Shown here: piece after piece, positions 9,706 through 19,930 of the stretch
How positions within the stretch are numbered: the first letter of the stretch is position 1
Layout of the letters: the number at the start of each line of letters is the position of its first letter
NCBI RefSeq assembly: GCF_003287405.1
Contig: NZ_PRLD01000005.1
Span: forward strand, 62,001 to 126,000
Direction of reading: 5' to 3'
Source: Faecalibacterium prausnitzii
GTDB lineage: Bacteria > Bacillota > Clostridia > Oscillospirales > Ruminococcaceae
DNA: 64,000 bases
The notes under the pieces: model-generated
Seen by the model: only the letters and a program-made list of their open reading frames with translations
Database searches by the model: none
What the model was told of the DNA's origin: nothing
Position numbers and translations under genes: made by a program

Positions 9706-12268
9706 AAAGAAAACGTTCACTCCCAATATGCGGATGGCGGCGCTCTATCTGCTGATGGGCGTGCTGCTTTTGCTGACAGTGACCCTCTTCTCCGGGCAGG
9801 AGTCCATACGTGCTACCGAGGATTACTTTGCCCGCACCATCAGCTTTGTAAAGGTGCAGTCCACCAGCTTCGAAAAACATAACGACACCATCACCGCAAA
9901 GGCGCTGCGCCGGATGGCGGTGGCGGTGCGGCAGCTGGCTGAAAATGATGCCTTAGACCTCTACGACCCCGAAAGCCTCCGGGCAGAAACGGAGTCCCTC
10001 TGGCTTACCGGCATTGCCGTACTGGACGAAAACGGAAAAGCACTGTGTGAATATACAAGTGGTAATGTTAGCTATGCGCAGTTTGCGGAGTCGCTGCGGG
10101 AGAAAGCCGCGCTGAACGTGCTGCAAAACCCGCAAAAGACCTATCTCAAGCGCATTCTGTTACAGGATGGCACGGCGGTGGATGTTGCCACCCACCGCGC
10201 CGCAGCAGGGGATGCCATACTGCTGGCTTACCGGGTGACCCCGCCGGAGTTTGTGGAGGGCGCAGCCCTGTCCATCCAGAGCGTGCTGGACGGCTACCCG
10301 CAGGACATCAGCGGCACCATCTTTATCGTGCAGGATAACAAGGTGATCGCCGCAAACGACCCGAGCCTCATCGGACTGTACACCACGAACAGCCCGCTGG
10401 TGCAGGGCATCCGCAAGGCCGGTGCGCCCGATACCTTGACCCATACCCACGACTGGGCAAATTCCGGCTGTTATTTTGGGATGTACAGCAACGGACAGAA
10501 TTTTGATCTGTATATCTATATCAACGAAAAAGCGGTGTTCCGTAATTCCAGCAGTACACTGCTGGCAACGCTGATCCTTTATCTGATCTTTGTGGCAGTG
10601 CTGCAAACGCTGCGCCATCGCTCCATAAAGGCTGCGGAGCAGCAAAAGCGGGAGCAGAAATACCATGCCCAGCTGGAGGAGCAGAACCGCAAGCTGGAAA
10701 AGGCTGTCCGGCACGAGGCAGCGGCAAACCGCGCCAAGCGGGAGTTCTTGTTCAACATGAGCCACGACATCCGCACCCCGATGAACGCCATCATCGGCTT
10801 CACCTCGCTGGCGGCGACCCATATTGATAATAAGGAACAGGTGCTGGACTACCTGAAAAAGATCTCCACTTCCAGCCAGCACCTGCTCTCCCTCATCAAC
10901 GATGTGCTGGACATGAGCCGCATCGAGAGCGGAAAAGTAAAGATCGAGGAAAAGGCGGTGCATCTGCCGGATCTTGTGCACGATGTGCGCTCCATCATCC
11001 AGCCCAACATCAGCTCCAAGCGCCTGTCGCTGTTCATCGACACCATGGACGTGGTGGACGAGGACATCATCACCGACCCGCTGCGGCTGAATCAGGTACT
11101 GCTGAACATCCTTTCCAATGCCATCAAGTTCACCCCCACCGGCGGCATGGTGAGCATCCGCATCGCCCAGAAGCCCGGTGCGCCCAAGGGCTGCGGCAAC
11201 TACGAGTTCCGCATTAAAGACAACGGCATCGGCATCAATAAGGAGTTCCAGAAGCATATCTTTGAGGAGTTCACCCGGGAAGAGAATTCTACTGTCAGCG
11301 GCATTCAGGGCACGGGTCTGGGCCTTTCCATCACCAAGAATATCGTAGACCTGATGGGCGGCACCATCACCCTTGAAAGCGAGCCGGGCAAGGGGAGCGA
11401 GTTCATTGTGAATCTCTGCTTCCCCCTCAGCGGGCAGAAGGCGGAGATCAAGCAGCTGCCCCAGCTGGAAGGGCTGCGGGCGCTGGTGGCAGATGACGAC
11501 ACCAACACCTGCCTGAGCGTCAGCACCATGCTTTCCAAGATCGGGATGCGCCCGGAGTGGACCATCTCCGGCAAGGAAGCGGTCATCCGCACCAAGTACG
11601 CCGTGGAGCAGGGCGATGCTTTCAGCGTGTATATCATCGACTGGCTCATCCCGGATATGAACGGCATCGAGATCGTGCGGCAGATCCGCAAGGTCATCGG
11701 GGACAGCTGCCCCATCATCATCCTGACCGCCTACGACTGGGCGGATATCGAGGAAGAAGCGCGCGCCGCCGGTGTGACCGCCTTCTGCGAAAAGCCGCTG
11801 TTCCTCTCGGAGCTGCGCAAGGTGCTGGCAGAACCCTTCCGGGTGCAGCCGGAGCAGACGCCCGCCCAGCAGCCCAAGGTGGACTTCAGCGGTAAGCACC
11901 TGCTGCTGGTGGAGGACAACGCCCTGAACCGGGAGATCGCCATAGAGATCTTAAAGGAAGCGGGCTTCCTTGTGGACACCGCCGAGGACGGCGTTGAAGC
12001 GGTGGAAAAGATGGAACAGTCCGCGCCCGGGCAGTACGACCTGATCCTGATGGACATCCAGATGCCCCGCATGGACGGCTACGAAGCCACCCGGCGCATT
12101 CGCGCCCTGCCCGACCCCCGCAAGGCGGGCGTCCCCATTTTTGCCATGACTGCCAACGCCTTTGAGGAGGATAAGCAGAACGCCTTGAATGCGGGCATGA
12201 ACGGCCACATCGCAAAGCCGCTGGATATCCCGCACCTGCTGAAGGTGCTGGAAGAAGCGCTGAAATAA
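9695..12268 (+). CDS. Hybrid sensor histidine kinase with two receiver domains
   Basis: 857 residues. TTG start inside the end of the preceding gene, with GGAGGTG upstream. TM1 ~12-34, an extracellular Cache-like region ~35-285, TM2 ~286-306, coiled coil, then HisKA with phospho-His in [17 protein letters not shown] (His 357), HATPase (DNGIGI and GTGLGLSI), REC1 (ADDDTN, acceptor in [11 protein letters not shown]) and REC2 ([23 protein letters not shown]). It likely senses the bound lipoprotein upstream and passes phosphate to the receiver of the GGDEF/HD-GYP protein; that link is inferred from gene order. Confidence 0.92.
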   Translation: MNRKKKTFTPNMRMAALYLLMGVLLLLTVTLFSGQESIRATEDYFARTISFVKVQSTSFEKHNDTITAKALRRMAVAVRQLAENDALDLYDPESLRAETESLWLTGIAVLDENGKALCEYTSGNVSYAQFAESLREKAALNVLQNPQKTYLKRILLQDGTAVDVATHRAAAGDAILLAYRVTPPEFVEGAALSIQSVLDGYPQDISGTIFIVQDNKVIAANDPSLIGLYTTNSPLVQGIRKAGAPDTLTHTHDWANSGCYFGMYSNGQNFDLYIYINEKAVFRNSSSTLLATLILYLIFVAVLQTLRHRSIKAAEQQKREQKYHAQLEEQNRKLEKAVRHEAAANRAKREFLFNMSHDIRTPMNAIIGFTSLAATHIDNKEQVLDYLKKISTSSQHLLSLINDVLDMSRIESGKVKIEEKAVHLPDLVHDVRSIIQPNISSKRLSLFIDTMDVVDEDIITDPLRLNQVLLNILSNAIKFTPTGGMVSIRIAQKPGAPKGCGNYEFRIKDNGIGINKEFQKHIFEEFTREENSTVSGIQGTGLGLSITKNIVDLMGGTITLESEPGKGSEFIVNLCFPLSGQKAEIKQLPQLEGLRALVADDDTNTCLSVSTMLSKIGMRPEWTISGKEAVIRTKYAVEQGDAFSVYIIDWLIPDMNGIEIVRQIRKVIGDSCPIIILTAYDWADIEEEARAAGVTAFCEKPLFLSELRKVLAEPFRVQPEQTPAQQPKVDFSGKHLLLVEDNALNREIAIEILKEAGFLVDTAEDGVEAVEKMEQSAPGQYDLILMDIQMPRMDGYEATRRIRALPDPRKAGVPIFAMTANAFEEDKQNALNAGMNGHIAKPLDIPHLLKVLEEALK

Positions 12269-12282
12269 GACGGAAAAGGGCA

Positions 12283-12481
12283 GCGGGCTCGCCCTCTCCG
12301 TCTGCTCACTTTGTTCGCATCCACCTCTCCCAAAGGGAGAGGCCTTGGCAAAGAGATGAAGTTTGCGTGGACTGCCAAGGGCTCCCACTTTGAGGGCCGA
12401 CTTCCCCCGGCCGGGGGAAGATGTCGCGCAGCGACAAAAGGGGGAATCTGGCATCGCGCAGCGATGACTGAGAGGGCGAGG
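12283..12481. repeat. Family A palindromic repeat, copy A3, with extra internal segment
   Basis: Shares both ends and the AAGAGATGAAG centre with A1. Between GGGCTCCCACTTT and CTGGCATCGC it carries about 50 extra bases that form two more hairpins: CTTCCCCCGGCCGGGGGAAG and GTCGC-GCA-GCGAC. Confidence 0.85.
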
Positions 12482-12494
12482 ACGCTAAAAATAA

Positions 12495-12557
12495 AGCATC
12501 GGCAACCAATTCGCTGAGTTTCTGAAATTCAGCGGCGAAGGCTGCCGGTGCTTTTTT
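12495..12557 (+). terminator. Terminator after the hybrid kinase
   Basis: Long stem 12495-12507 with 12540-12552, with an inner CGCTGA/TCAGCG stem, followed by a T run. It ends the three-gene signalling transcript. Confidence 0.7.
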
Positions 12558-12622
12558 GTTTTATCCCGCTGGACAGAAAAGCATGGTTTTGCGTCTATTC
12601 TGCAAACTTTTTGTGAACCCTA

Positions 12623-12651
12623 TTGACAAAGCAGGTGGACAGGAGTATATT
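12623..12651 (+). promoter_or_regulatory. Promoter of clpB
   Basis: Consensus -35 TTGACA (12623-12628), 17-bp spacer, -10 TATATT (12646-12651). The CIRCE element begins 2 bp later. Confidence 0.88.
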
Positions 12652-12652
12652 C

Positions 12653-12679
12653 TTAGCAGTCGAGCAGATAGAGTGCTAA
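12653..12679. promoter_or_regulatory. CIRCE operator (HrcA binding site)
   Basis: TTAGCAGTC, 9-bp spacer, GAGTGCTAA. This matches the CIRCE consensus except for one base in the left arm (G for C). Its position over the transcription start implies repression of clpB by HrcA and release on heat shock. Confidence 0.92.
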
Positions 12680-12717
12680 AAACAAAACGAACTGCCCCGC
12701 AGGAGGTGTGCAAGACC

Positions 12718-12780
12718 ATGAAGAAGAATATCGATACAATCAACGCAAGGCTCTGCCGCCGCCGGGCACGGAGCTGTTAG
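12718..12780 (+). CDS. 20-residue Arg/Cys-rich leader peptide upstream of clpB (putative)
   Basis: ATG with a perfect GGAGGTG site upstream encodes MKKNIDTINARLCRRRARSC, stopping 58 nt before clpB on the same heat-shock transcript. It holds two Cys and a run of Arg codons near the end. It may be a regulatory leader peptide whose translation speed reports amino acid supply, or simply a spurious ORF. No family is recognised. Confidence 0.35.
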   Translation: MKKNIDTINARLCRRRARSC

Positions 12781-12838
12781 CAAAGAACTTATCCGTCCGC
12801 TAAAATAAACCTTCCGGTATGAATGGAGGCTTGACTTT

Positions 12839-15451
12839 ATGAATACCAATCAATATACCCAAAAGACCCTTGAGGCTTTGCAGACAGCCCAGCAGCTGGC
12901 TGTGGAGTACCAGCACAACGCGCTGGAGCCCGCCCACCTGCTGCACGCACTGGCTGCGCAGGAAAACGGCCTGATCCCTCAGCTGCTGCAAAAGCTGAAC
13001 GTTGACCCCGGCAGCTTTGCCGCCGCCGTGGCGGAAAAGCTGTCCGCGCTGCCCCGGGTGTCCGGCTCCGGCCGTGACCCCGATAAGGTCTATATCTCGC
13101 AGGCCACCGATAAGGTACTCAGCGCTGCCGCCCGCGAAGCCAAGGCCATGAAGGACGACTTCATCAGTGTGGAGCACCTGTTCCTTGGCCTGCTGGACGA
13201 GCAGGACCAGACCACCAGTGAGCTGTTCCGCGCCTTTAACCTGAAAAAGGATGCCTTTTTACAGCAGCTTACCGCCGTGCGCGGCAACCAGCGGGTGACC
13301 ACCGATAACCCGGAGGACACCTACAACGCCTTGCAGAAGTACGGTCAGGATCTGGTGGAGCTTGCCCGCAAGCAGAAGCTGGACCCCGTCATCGGCCGTG
13401 ATCAGGAGATCCGCAATGTGATCCGTATCCTGTCCCGTAAGACCAAAAACAACCCCTGCCTGATCGGCGAGCCCGGCGTTGGTAAAACCGCCATCGCCGA
13501 GGGTCTGGCGCAGCGTATCGTGCGCGGCGATGTGCCCGAAAACCTGAAAGACCGCACCGTGTTCAGTCTGGACATGGGCGCTCTGGTGGCCGGTGCAAAG
13601 TACCGCGGCGAGTTCGAGGAGCGCTTGAAGAGCGTGCTGAACGAGGTGAAGAAGAGCGAGGGCAAGATCATCCTCTTCATTGATGAGCTGCACACCATCG
13701 TGGGTGCCGGTAAGACCGACGGTGCCATGGACGCAGGCAACCTGCTCAAGCCCATGCTGGCCCGGGGCGAGCTGCACTGCATCGGCGCGACCACGCTGGA
13801 CGAGTACCGCCAGTATATTGAAAAAGACCCCGCACTGGAGCGCCGGTTCCAGCCGGTGCAGGTGGATGAGCCTACCGTAGAGGATACTATCTCCATTCTG
13901 CGCGGCTTGAAGGAGCGGTATGAGGTGTTCCACGGCGTAAAGATCAACGACAACGCCCTGATCGCCGCTGCTACCCTTTCCGACCGCTATATCACCGACC
14001 GCTTTCTGCCGGATAAGGCCATCGACCTTGTGGATGAAGCCTGCGCCATGATCAAGACCGAGATGGACAGTATGCCCAGCGAGATGGACGATCTGGCACA
14101 CCGCATCACCCAGCTGCAGATCGAGCAGGTGAGCCTGAAAAAGGAGACCGATGCCCTGAGCCAGAGCCGTTTGAAGGATCTGGAAAAGGAGCTTGCCGAG
14201 TTGCAGGATAAGTTCCGCAGCATGAAGGCAAAGTGGGAGAACGAGAAGAACGCCATTGGCAAGGTGCAGACTCTGCGTGAGCAGATCGAGCAGACCAATG
14301 CCGCCATCGAAAAAGCCCAGCGCGAGTACGACCTGAACAAGGCCGCCGAGCTGAAATATGGCAAGCTGCCCCAGCTGCAAAAGCAGCTGGCCGAAGAGGA
14401 AAAGGTGGCTGCCGCCAAGAAGGAGGACAGCCTGCTGCGCGACCGCGTGACCGATGAGGAGATCGCCCGCATCGTGGCACGCTGGACCGGCATCCCGGTG
14501 GAGAAGCTGGTGGAGGGCGAACGCGAGAAGCTGCTGCATCTGGACGATGTGCTGCACCAGCGGGTCATCGGTCAGGACGAGGCTGTGACCAAGGTGAGCG
14601 AAGCTATCCTGCGCAGCCGCGCCGGTATCGCCAACCCCAACCGCCCCATCGGCAGCTTCCTGTTCCTCGGCCCCACCGGCGTGGGCAAGACCGAACTGGC
14701 CAAGGCGCTGGCACAGGCACTGTTTGACGATGAGCGCAACATGGTGCGTATCGACATGACCGAATATATGGAGAAGTTCAGCGTCAGCCGCCTGATCGGC
14801 GCGCCTCCGGGATATGTCGGTTATGAAGAGGGCGGCCAGCTGACCGAGGCTGTGCGCCGCAAACCTTACAGCGTGGTGCTGTTCGATGAGGTGGAAAAAG
14901 CCCACCCCGATGTGTTCAACATCCTGCTGCAGGTGCTGGACGATGGCCGCATCACGGACAGTCAGGGACGCACCGTGGACTTCAAGAACACGGTCATCAT
15001 CCTGACCTCCAACCTTGGCAGTGACATCATCCTGAATGATCTGGAGCAGCGCCGTGCGCAGGGCTCCAACGAGCTGAGCGAGGACGCAAAGCACCAGATC
15101 GACCTGCTGCTCAAGAGCAAGTTCCGCCCCGAATTCCTGAACCGTCTGGACGAGATCGTCTACTACAAGAGCCTGACCAAGGACGAAATGCGCAAGATCG
15201 TGGATCTGCAGCTGCAGGATCTGCGCAGCCGCATGGAGGAGGGCAAGCACCTCAAGCTGGAGGTGACCACCGCCGCCAAGGACTTCATCATTGATTCTGC
15301 CTACGACAGCGTTTATGGTGCACGTCCCATCAAGCGCTTCATCCAGAGCCGCGTAGAGACCCTGATCGCCAAGGCCATCATCAAGGGCAGTTATGCCGAG
15401 GGCAACACCCTGACGGTGGATTATGACGGCAGCGCATTGGTTCTGCGCTAA
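12839..15451 (+). CDS. clpB: ATP-dependent disaggregase ClpB
   Basis: 870 residues, the family length. Works with DnaK to extract and refold aggregated proteins; cytoplasmic hexamer. Visible parts: N-domain (1-~145), NBD1 with Walker A GEPGVGKT and Walker B LFIDELHT, the coiled-coil middle domain (~400-525) with [17 protein letters not shown], which marks ClpB rather than ClpC, NBD2 with GPTGVGKT, and the C-terminal domain ending [13 protein letters not shown]. Start chosen at the ATG with GGAGG 8 nt upstream. The CIRCE element gives HrcA control. Confidence 0.97.
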   Translation: MNTNQYTQKTLEALQTAQQLAVEYQHNALEPAHLLHALAAQENGLIPQLLQKLNVDPGSFAAAVAEKLSALPRVSGSGRDPDKVYISQATDKVLSAAAREAKAMKDDFISVEHLFLGLLDEQDQTTSELFRAFNLKKDAFLQQLTAVRGNQRVTTDNPEDTYNALQKYGQDLVELARKQKLDPVIGRDQEIRNVIRILSRKTKNNPCLIGEPGVGKTAIAEGLAQRIVRGDVPENLKDRTVFSLDMGALVAGAKYRGEFEERLKSVLNEVKKSEGKIILFIDELHTIVGAGKTDGAMDAGNLLKPMLARGELHCIGATTLDEYRQYIEKDPALERRFQPVQVDEPTVEDTISILRGLKERYEVFHGVKINDNALIAAATLSDRYITDRFLPDKAIDLVDEACAMIKTEMDSMPSEMDDLAHRITQLQIEQVSLKKETDALSQSRLKDLEKELAELQDKFRSMKAKWENEKNAIGKVQTLREQIEQTNAAIEKAQREYDLNKAAELKYGKLPQLQKQLAEEEKVAAAKKEDSLLRDRVTDEEIARIVARWTGIPVEKLVEGEREKLLHLDDVLHQRVIGQDEAVTKVSEAILRSRAGIANPNRPIGSFLFLGPTGVGKTELAKALAQALFDDERNMVRIDMTEYMEKFSVSRLIGAPPGYVGYEEGGQLTEAVRRKPYSVVLFDEVEKAHPDVFNILLQVLDDGRITDSQGRTVDFKNTVIILTSNLGSDIILNDLEQRRAQGSNELSEDAKHQIDLLLKSKFRPEFLNRLDEIVYYKSLTKDEMRKIVDLQLQDLRSRMEEGKHLKLEVTTAAKDFIIDSAYDSVYGARPIKRFIQSRVETLIAKAIIKGSYAEGNTLTVDYDGSALVLR

Positions 15452-15489
15452 ACTTTACCGGTTTTGTACATGGAGTACAGGTCAAACGC

Positions 15490-15518
15490 TTGCACCTGTG
15501 TGCAGAATATGTTATTAT
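15490..15518 (+). promoter_or_regulatory. Promoter upstream of the CNNM/CorC gene
   Basis: -35 TTGCAC (15490-15495), 17 bp, -10 TATTAT (15513-15518). Confidence 0.65.
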
Positions 15519-15532
15519 AGAAAATAACATTG

Positions 15533-15578
15533 ATGTGCTTTTCATCGCGGAAATGGCAACGATGGAAAGCACATTTTT
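15533..15578 (+). terminator. Terminator-like hairpin immediately after a promoter (possible attenuator)
   Basis: 15-bp stem ATGTGCTTTTCATCG (15533-15547) with its complement at 15560-15574 (one G-U), then T's. It could terminate clpB, but it also sits only ~10 nt downstream of the predicted start from the 15490 promoter. Confidence 0.6.
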
Positions 15579-15680
15579 GTATACGGAAAAGCCCGCGTGG
15601 CACGGTTGAAGCACAATGAAAATACAACGGGCAAATAAAACTAAATTTAAAACAGAAAGTTGAGTGTGATTTCCCTTTTT

Positions 15681-16985
15681 ATGGACGATGGCAGTATGAC
15701 GCTCTGGGTAGCGCTGGTAGTATTGGTGGCACTCTCTGCCTTTTTCTCCGCCTCCGAGACCGCATTTTCTTCCCTGAATCAGATCCGCCTGAAAAGCCGC
15801 GCCGAGGACGGCGATAACTCTGCCGCCCGGGTGCTGGCAATGGCTGAAAAATACGATAAGCTGCTTTCCACCATCCTTATCGGCAACAATATCGTGAACA
15901 TTGCCGCAGCTTCCATCGGCACCATCATTTTCACCAAGATGCTGGGTGCAGAGCGTGGCGCTACGGTGTCCACCATGGTGCTGACCGTGGTGGTGCTGAT
16001 CTTTGGCGAGGTGACCCCCAAGAGCCTTGCCAAGGAGATGCCGGAAACGGTAGCCACCGCAGTTGCACCGGTGCTCAGCCTGCTGATGCTGGTATTTACC
16101 CCGCTGACATGGCTGTTCAGCCAGTGGAAGCGCTTTCTGGGACACTTTGTCCACAGCACCGAGGAGGACACCATCACCGAGGGCGAGCTGATGACCATGG
16201 TCAGCGAAGCCGAGAATGACGGCGAGCTGACCGACCGGGAAAGCGAGCTGATCCGCAGCGCCATCGAGTTTGATGACGTGGAGGTGGAAGAGATCCTGAC
16301 CCCCCGCGTGGATGTGATCGCGGTGGAGGACGATCTGCCGCTGGAAGAGGTGGCGCAGACCTTTGCCGAGTCCGGCTACTCCCGTCTGCCGGTGTACCAC
16401 GACACCATTGATAACATCATTGGTGTGGTACATGAAAAGGACTTCTACATGGCACGCCTGAAAAAGGAGGTCAAGCTGGAGGATCTGGTCAAGCCCACCC
16501 TCTACACCACCGGTTCCACCCAGATCTCCCAGCTGCTGCGCACCCTGCGCGAGCAGCACCACCACATGGCTGTGGTGGTGGACGAGTACGGCGGCACCGA
16601 GGGTATCATCACGCTGGAGGACATTCTGGAGGAGCTGGTAGGCGAGATCTGGGATGAGCACGACGAGGTGACCGAGGACTTCCGCAAGCAGTCGGACGGC
16701 AGCTGGATCGTGCTGGGCAGCGCCGGTGTGGATGACCTGTACGAGCGGCTGGGACTGCCGGAGGACGAGGATATCGACTCCAACACGGTGAACGGTCTGG
16801 TGCAGGAAAAGACCTGCCGTCTGCCCAAGGTGGGCGACCGCTTTACGCTGGGCAGCTACGACGGCGTGGTCACCCGCACCGCCAAGCGCCGCGTGACCGA
16901 GGTGCGCTTGACCCCCGCAGAAAAGCCCGACTCCAAAAAGGACGAAGAGGAAAAAGGCCACTTTGGCAGAATGACCTCTAAATAA
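15681..16985 (+). CDS. CNNM/CorC-type membrane protein with CBS pair (hemolysin C family)
   Basis: 434 residues from the chosen ATG. Order: DUF21/CNNM membrane domain of 3-4 helices starting [21 protein letters not shown], paired CBS domains (~200-320; [36 protein letters not shown]), and a C-terminal CorC_HlyC domain. Family members act in Mg2+ or other divalent cation export. The Shine-Dalgarno is weak; in-frame TTG at 15660 and GTG at 15666 would add 5-7 residues. I chose the ATG because family proteins begin a few residues before the first helix. Confidence 0.88.
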   Translation: MDDGSMTLWVALVVLVALSAFFSASETAFSSLNQIRLKSRAEDGDNSAARVLAMAEKYDKLLSTILIGNNIVNIAAASIGTIIFTKMLGAERGATVSTMVLTVVVLIFGEVTPKSLAKEMPETVATAVAPVLSLLMLVFTPLTWLFSQWKRFLGHFVHSTEEDTITEGELMTMVSEAENDGELTDRESELIRSAIEFDDVEVEEILTPRVDVIAVEDDLPLEEVAQTFAESGYSRLPVYHDTIDNIIGVVHEKDFYMARLKKEVKLEDLVKPTLYTTGSTQISQLLRTLREQHHHMAVVVDEYGGTEGIITLEDILEELVGEIWDEHDEVTEDFRKQSDGSWIVLGSAGVDDLYERLGLPEDEDIDSNTVNGLVQEKTCRLPKVGDRFTLGSYDGVVTRTAKRRVTEVRLTPAEKPDSKKDEEEKGHFGRMTSK

Positions 16986-17001
16986 AACGGTATAAAACAC
17001 A

Positions 17002-17045
17002 ACACCCCCGGCACTGCAAAAGCAGCGCTGGGGGTGTATTTTTAT
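17002..17045. terminator. Bidirectional terminator between the CNNM gene and kduD
   Basis: Stem ACACCCCCGGC (17002-17012) with GCTGGGGGTGT (17027-17037), T's on the plus side and an A-rich tract on the other side. It serves two convergent genes. Confidence 0.8.
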
Positions 17046-17051
17046 GTGCTT

Positions 17052-17852
17052 TTACTTAGGCTGGCGGCCGATATAAGCCAGAATGCCGCCGTCGGCGTAG
17101 AGGATCTGGCCGTTCACAAAGTCGGATGCGTGACTGGCAAGGAACACGCAGGGGCCAACCATGTCCTCCGGGTCACCCCAGCGGCCTGCGGGGGTCTTGG
17201 CAACGATGAACTGGTCAAAGGGGTGGCGGCTGCCGTCCGGCTGGATCTCGCGCAGGGGAGCGGTCTGGGCGGTGGCAATGTAGCCGGGGCCCATGCCGTT
17301 GCACTGGATGTTGTACTCGCCGTACTCGGAGGCGATGTTCTTGGTCAGCATCTTCAATGCACCCTTGGCGGCGGCGTAGGCAGAGACGGTCTCGCGGCCC
17401 AGCTCGCTCATCATGGAGCAGATGTTGATGATCTTGCCCTCGCGCTTTTCCATCATGTCGGGCAGCACGGCCTTGGAGCAGTTGAAAGCACCGCCTACAT
17501 GGACGTCGATCACACGCATAAAGTCGGCGTGGCTCATCTCGATCATGGGCACGCGCTTCATCAGGCCGGCGTTGTTCACCAGAATATCCACAGAGCCGAC
17601 CTCGGCCTTGATCTTTGCCACCATGGCGTTCACGGCGTCCTCGTCGGAAACGTCTGCCACATAGCCGTGGGCGTCGATGCCGGCAGCCTTGTAGGCGGCC
17701 ATGCCCTTTTCTAAGCTGGCCTCAGAGGAGCAGTTGAAGCAGATGACGGCGCCGCACTTGGCCATGCCCTCTGCGATGGAAAAACCGATGCCGTGGGCAC
17801 CGCCGGTGATCAGGGCTACTTTGCCCTGCAGGTTGAATGCAGACAGATCCAT
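17052..17852 (-). CDS. kduD: 2-dehydro-3-deoxy-D-gluconate 5-dehydrogenase (SDR family)
   Basis: 266 residues. NAD(P)-dependent short-chain dehydrogenase that reduces 3-deoxy-D-glycero-2,5-hexodiulosonate to 2-keto-3-deoxygluconate. Cofactor motif TGGAHGIG near residue 17, NNAG at ~92-95, and the catalytic Ser with Tyr-x3-Lys in SAYAAAKGALKM. It is last in the operon kdgA-kdgK-kduI-kduD, next to kduI, which favours KduD over gluconate 5-dehydrogenase (a very similar SDR). A hairpin between kduI and kduD may reduce its expression. Confidence 0.82.
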   Translation of the reverse strand: MDLSAFNLQGKVALITGGAHGIGFSIAEGMAKCGAVICFNCSSEASLEKGMAAYKAAGIDAHGYVADVSDEDAVNAMVAKIKAEVGSVDILVNNAGLMKRVPMIEMSHADFMRVIDVHVGGAFNCSKAVLPDMMEKREGKIINICSMMSELGRETVSAYAAAKGALKMLTKNIASEYGEYNIQCNGMGPGYIATAQTAPLREIQPDGSRHPFDQFIVAKTPAGRWGDPEDMVGPCVFLASHASDFVNGQILYADGGILAYIGRQPK

Positions 17853-17891
17853 GATGTTCTCCTTTTTTCACAGTATCCAAGTTAATTTTTT

Positions 17892-17932
17892 AGCAAAACG
17901 CCCCGTACCGGTTTCCCGGTACGGGGCGTTTG
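17892..17932 (-). terminator. Hairpin between kduI and kduD
   Basis: Near-perfect GC-rich stem built on CGCCCCGTACCG and its complement around a short loop, with GTTTT following on the minus strand. It probably gives partial termination before kduD. Confidence 0.6.
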
Positions 17933-17943
17933 ATTGGTGCTTT

Positions 17944-18792
17944 TTAGCGCAGGTCAGTGGTAGCGATGTTGTCCATGTCGTCAAACTCCATGTTCTCGCC
18001 GCCCATTGCCCAGATAAACGTATAGTTCGAGGTGCCTACGCCGCTGTGAATGCTCCAGGAGGGGCTGATGACAGCATCCTCGTTGTGCATCACGATGTGG
18101 CGGGTCTGGGTAGGCTCGCCGCACATATGGAACACCACCTGCCCCTCGGGCAGTTCAAAGTAGGTATAGATCTCCATGCGCCGCTCGTGGGTGTGGCTGG
18201 GCATCGTGTTCCAGTTGGAACCCGGTGCAAGCTCGGTCATACCCATGCTCAGCTGGCAGGTCTTGAGCACATCCGGGTGGATGAACTGGTTGATGGTGCG
18301 CTTGTTGCAGGTGTCCACGCTGCCCAGCGGGCGGTGGTTTGCATCAGCCATTTTGATCAGACGGGTCTGGTAAGCGCAGTGCGCCGGAGCAGAGACCATG
18401 TAGAACTTGGCGGGATGCTCCGGGTCGGCGGAAGCAAAGGTGACTTCCTTGGTGCCCTGCGTGATGTATAAGCAGTCCTTATAGCCCAGCTCGTACTTTA
18501 CGCCGTCAGCCACCACGATGCCGGTGGAATCCTTGCCGATATTGAACATACCGATCTCGCGGCGCTCCAGGAAGTAGTGGGTGCCGAAGTTGGCCCAGAT
18601 GTCGATGCCCTTGTCGATGGACACGGTCTCGTGCACCGGCATACAGCCCAGCGTGACCATACGGTCCACATGGCTGTAAACGGCCACCACTTCATCAGCC
18701 TTGTACAGGCCGGTGATCAGCATCTCGTCCCGCATTTCCTCGGTAGTATAGCGCTTGAAATCCTTCTGGTTGCAGGAATAACGGATATCCAT
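17944..18792 (-). CDS. kduI: 5-dehydro-4-deoxy-D-glucuronate isomerase
   Basis: 282 residues, full length for KduI, a zinc-dependent cupin-fold isomerase acting on unsaturated uronates from pectin or glycosaminoglycan oligomers. The metal site is visible as SHTHERRMEIY (His, His, Glu) plus a later His in SIHSGVG. GGAGGGAG lies just before the ATG. It sits between kdgK and kduD on the same transcript, so its product can go via KduD, KdgK and KdgA into central metabolism. Confidence 0.95.
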   Translation of the reverse strand: MDIRYSCNQKDFKRYTTEEMRDEMLITGLYKADEVVAVYSHVDRMVTLGCMPVHETVSIDKGIDIWANFGTHYFLERREIGMFNIGKDSTGIVVADGVKYELGYKDCLYITQGTKEVTFASADPEHPAKFYMVSAPAHCAYQTRLIKMADANHRPLGSVDTCNKRTINQFIHPDVLKTCQLSMGMTELAPGSNWNTMPSHTHERRMEIYTYFELPEGQVVFHMCGEPTQTRHIVMHNEDAVISPSWSIHSGVGTSNYTFIWAMGGENMEFDDMDNIATTDLR

Positions 18793-18811
18793 AGCGGACT
18801 CCCTCCTGCTC

Positions 18812-19837
18812 TTAGCGCTGGATACGGCCGGAACCGTCGCCGCCGGCCAGCTTCTCGACCTCGGACACGGTCATCATGTTGTAGTCGCCCTCGATGGAGT
18901 GCTTCAGAGCGGAAGCTGCAACTGCGAACTCCACAGCCTCCTGAGTGCTCTTGCCGGTCAGCAGGCTGTAGATCAGGCCGCCGCCGAAGGAGTCGCCGCC
19001 GCCAACGCGGTCGATGATGTGCAGGTCGTACTTCTTGGAGAAGCAGTACTCGCCCGAAGCAACATCGTACAGCATAGCGCTCCAGCCGTTGTCGAATGCG
19101 CTGTGGCTCTCACGCAGGGTGATAGCGACCTTCTCGAAGTGGAACTTGTCAGCCAGCTGCTTGGCAACGCTCTTGTAGCCCTCAGCGTTCAGCTTGCCGC
19201 CGTAGATATCGGTAGCCTCGGCCTCGATGCCGAACACGTCCTTTGCGTCCTCCTCGTTGGAGATGCAGACGTCAACATACTGGCACAGATCGGTCATGGC
19301 AGCGCGGGCCTGCTCACGGGTCCACAGCTTGCCGCGGTAGTTCAGGTCGCAGCTGATCTTCACGCCATGAGCCTTAGCAGCCTTGCAGGCCTCGCGGCAG
19401 ATCTCGACAACATTCTCGCCCAGAGCCGGGGTGATGCCGGTGAAGTGGAACCAATCCACGCCCTCGAAGATCTTATCCCAATCAAAGTCGGAGGGCTGAG
19501 CCAGCTGGATGGCGCTGTTGGCACGGTCGTAGATGCAGACGGAACCACGCTGAGAAGCGCCCTTCTCGTTGTAGTAGATGCCCACACGGTCACCGCCGCG
19601 GGTGATCATGCTGGTATCAACGCCGTAACGGCGCAGGCTGTTGACAGCGGCCTGACCGATTGCGTGTGCGGGGAGCTTGGTAACGAAAGCTGCGTCCAGA
19701 CCGTAGTTGGCCAGAGAAACAGCAACGTTAGCCTCGCCGCCGCCGAAGGTAAACTCCAGGCTGTTGGCCTGAACGAAACGCTCGTAGTTGAAGGGCTGCA
19801 GACGGACCATCAGTTCGCCAAAAGTAACGACTTTCAT
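18812..19837 (-). CDS. kdgK: 2-dehydro-3-deoxygluconokinase (PfkB family)
   Basis: 341 residues. Phosphorylates 2-keto-3-deoxygluconate to KDPG with ATP. PfkB/ribokinase motifs: N-terminal GELMVRLQPFNYERFVQAN with FGGGEANVAVSLA, and the C-terminal anion-hole block DRVGGGDSFGGGLIYSLL with the catalytic Asp. Good AAAGGAGAA site. Second gene of the kdg operon. Confidence 0.93.
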   Translation of the reverse strand: MKVVTFGELMVRLQPFNYERFVQANSLEFTFGGGEANVAVSLANYGLDAAFVTKLPAHAIGQAAVNSLRRYGVDTSMITRGGDRVGIYYNEKGASQRGSVCIYDRANSAIQLAQPSDFDWDKIFEGVDWFHFTGITPALGENVVEICREACKAAKAHGVKISCDLNYRGKLWTREQARAAMTDLCQYVDVCISNEEDAKDVFGIEAEATDIYGGKLNAEGYKSVAKQLADKFHFEKVAITLRESHSAFDNGWSAMLYDVASGEYCFSKKYDLHIIDRVGGGDSFGGGLIYSLLTGKSTQEAVEFAVAASALKHSIEGDYNMMTVSEVEKLAGGDGSGRIQR

Positions 19838-19930
19838 TGGTTATTCTCCTTTATATCAGGTGTTTCATTCATCCCGCCGCAGGGCATACCCGCTGCGGTG
19901 GGGCTTTTACGGGTAAAAGGGGACAGGCGC

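Noticed and set aside
13259-15250. 663-codon minus-strand frame across clpB
   Set aside because: Antisense shadow of clpB.
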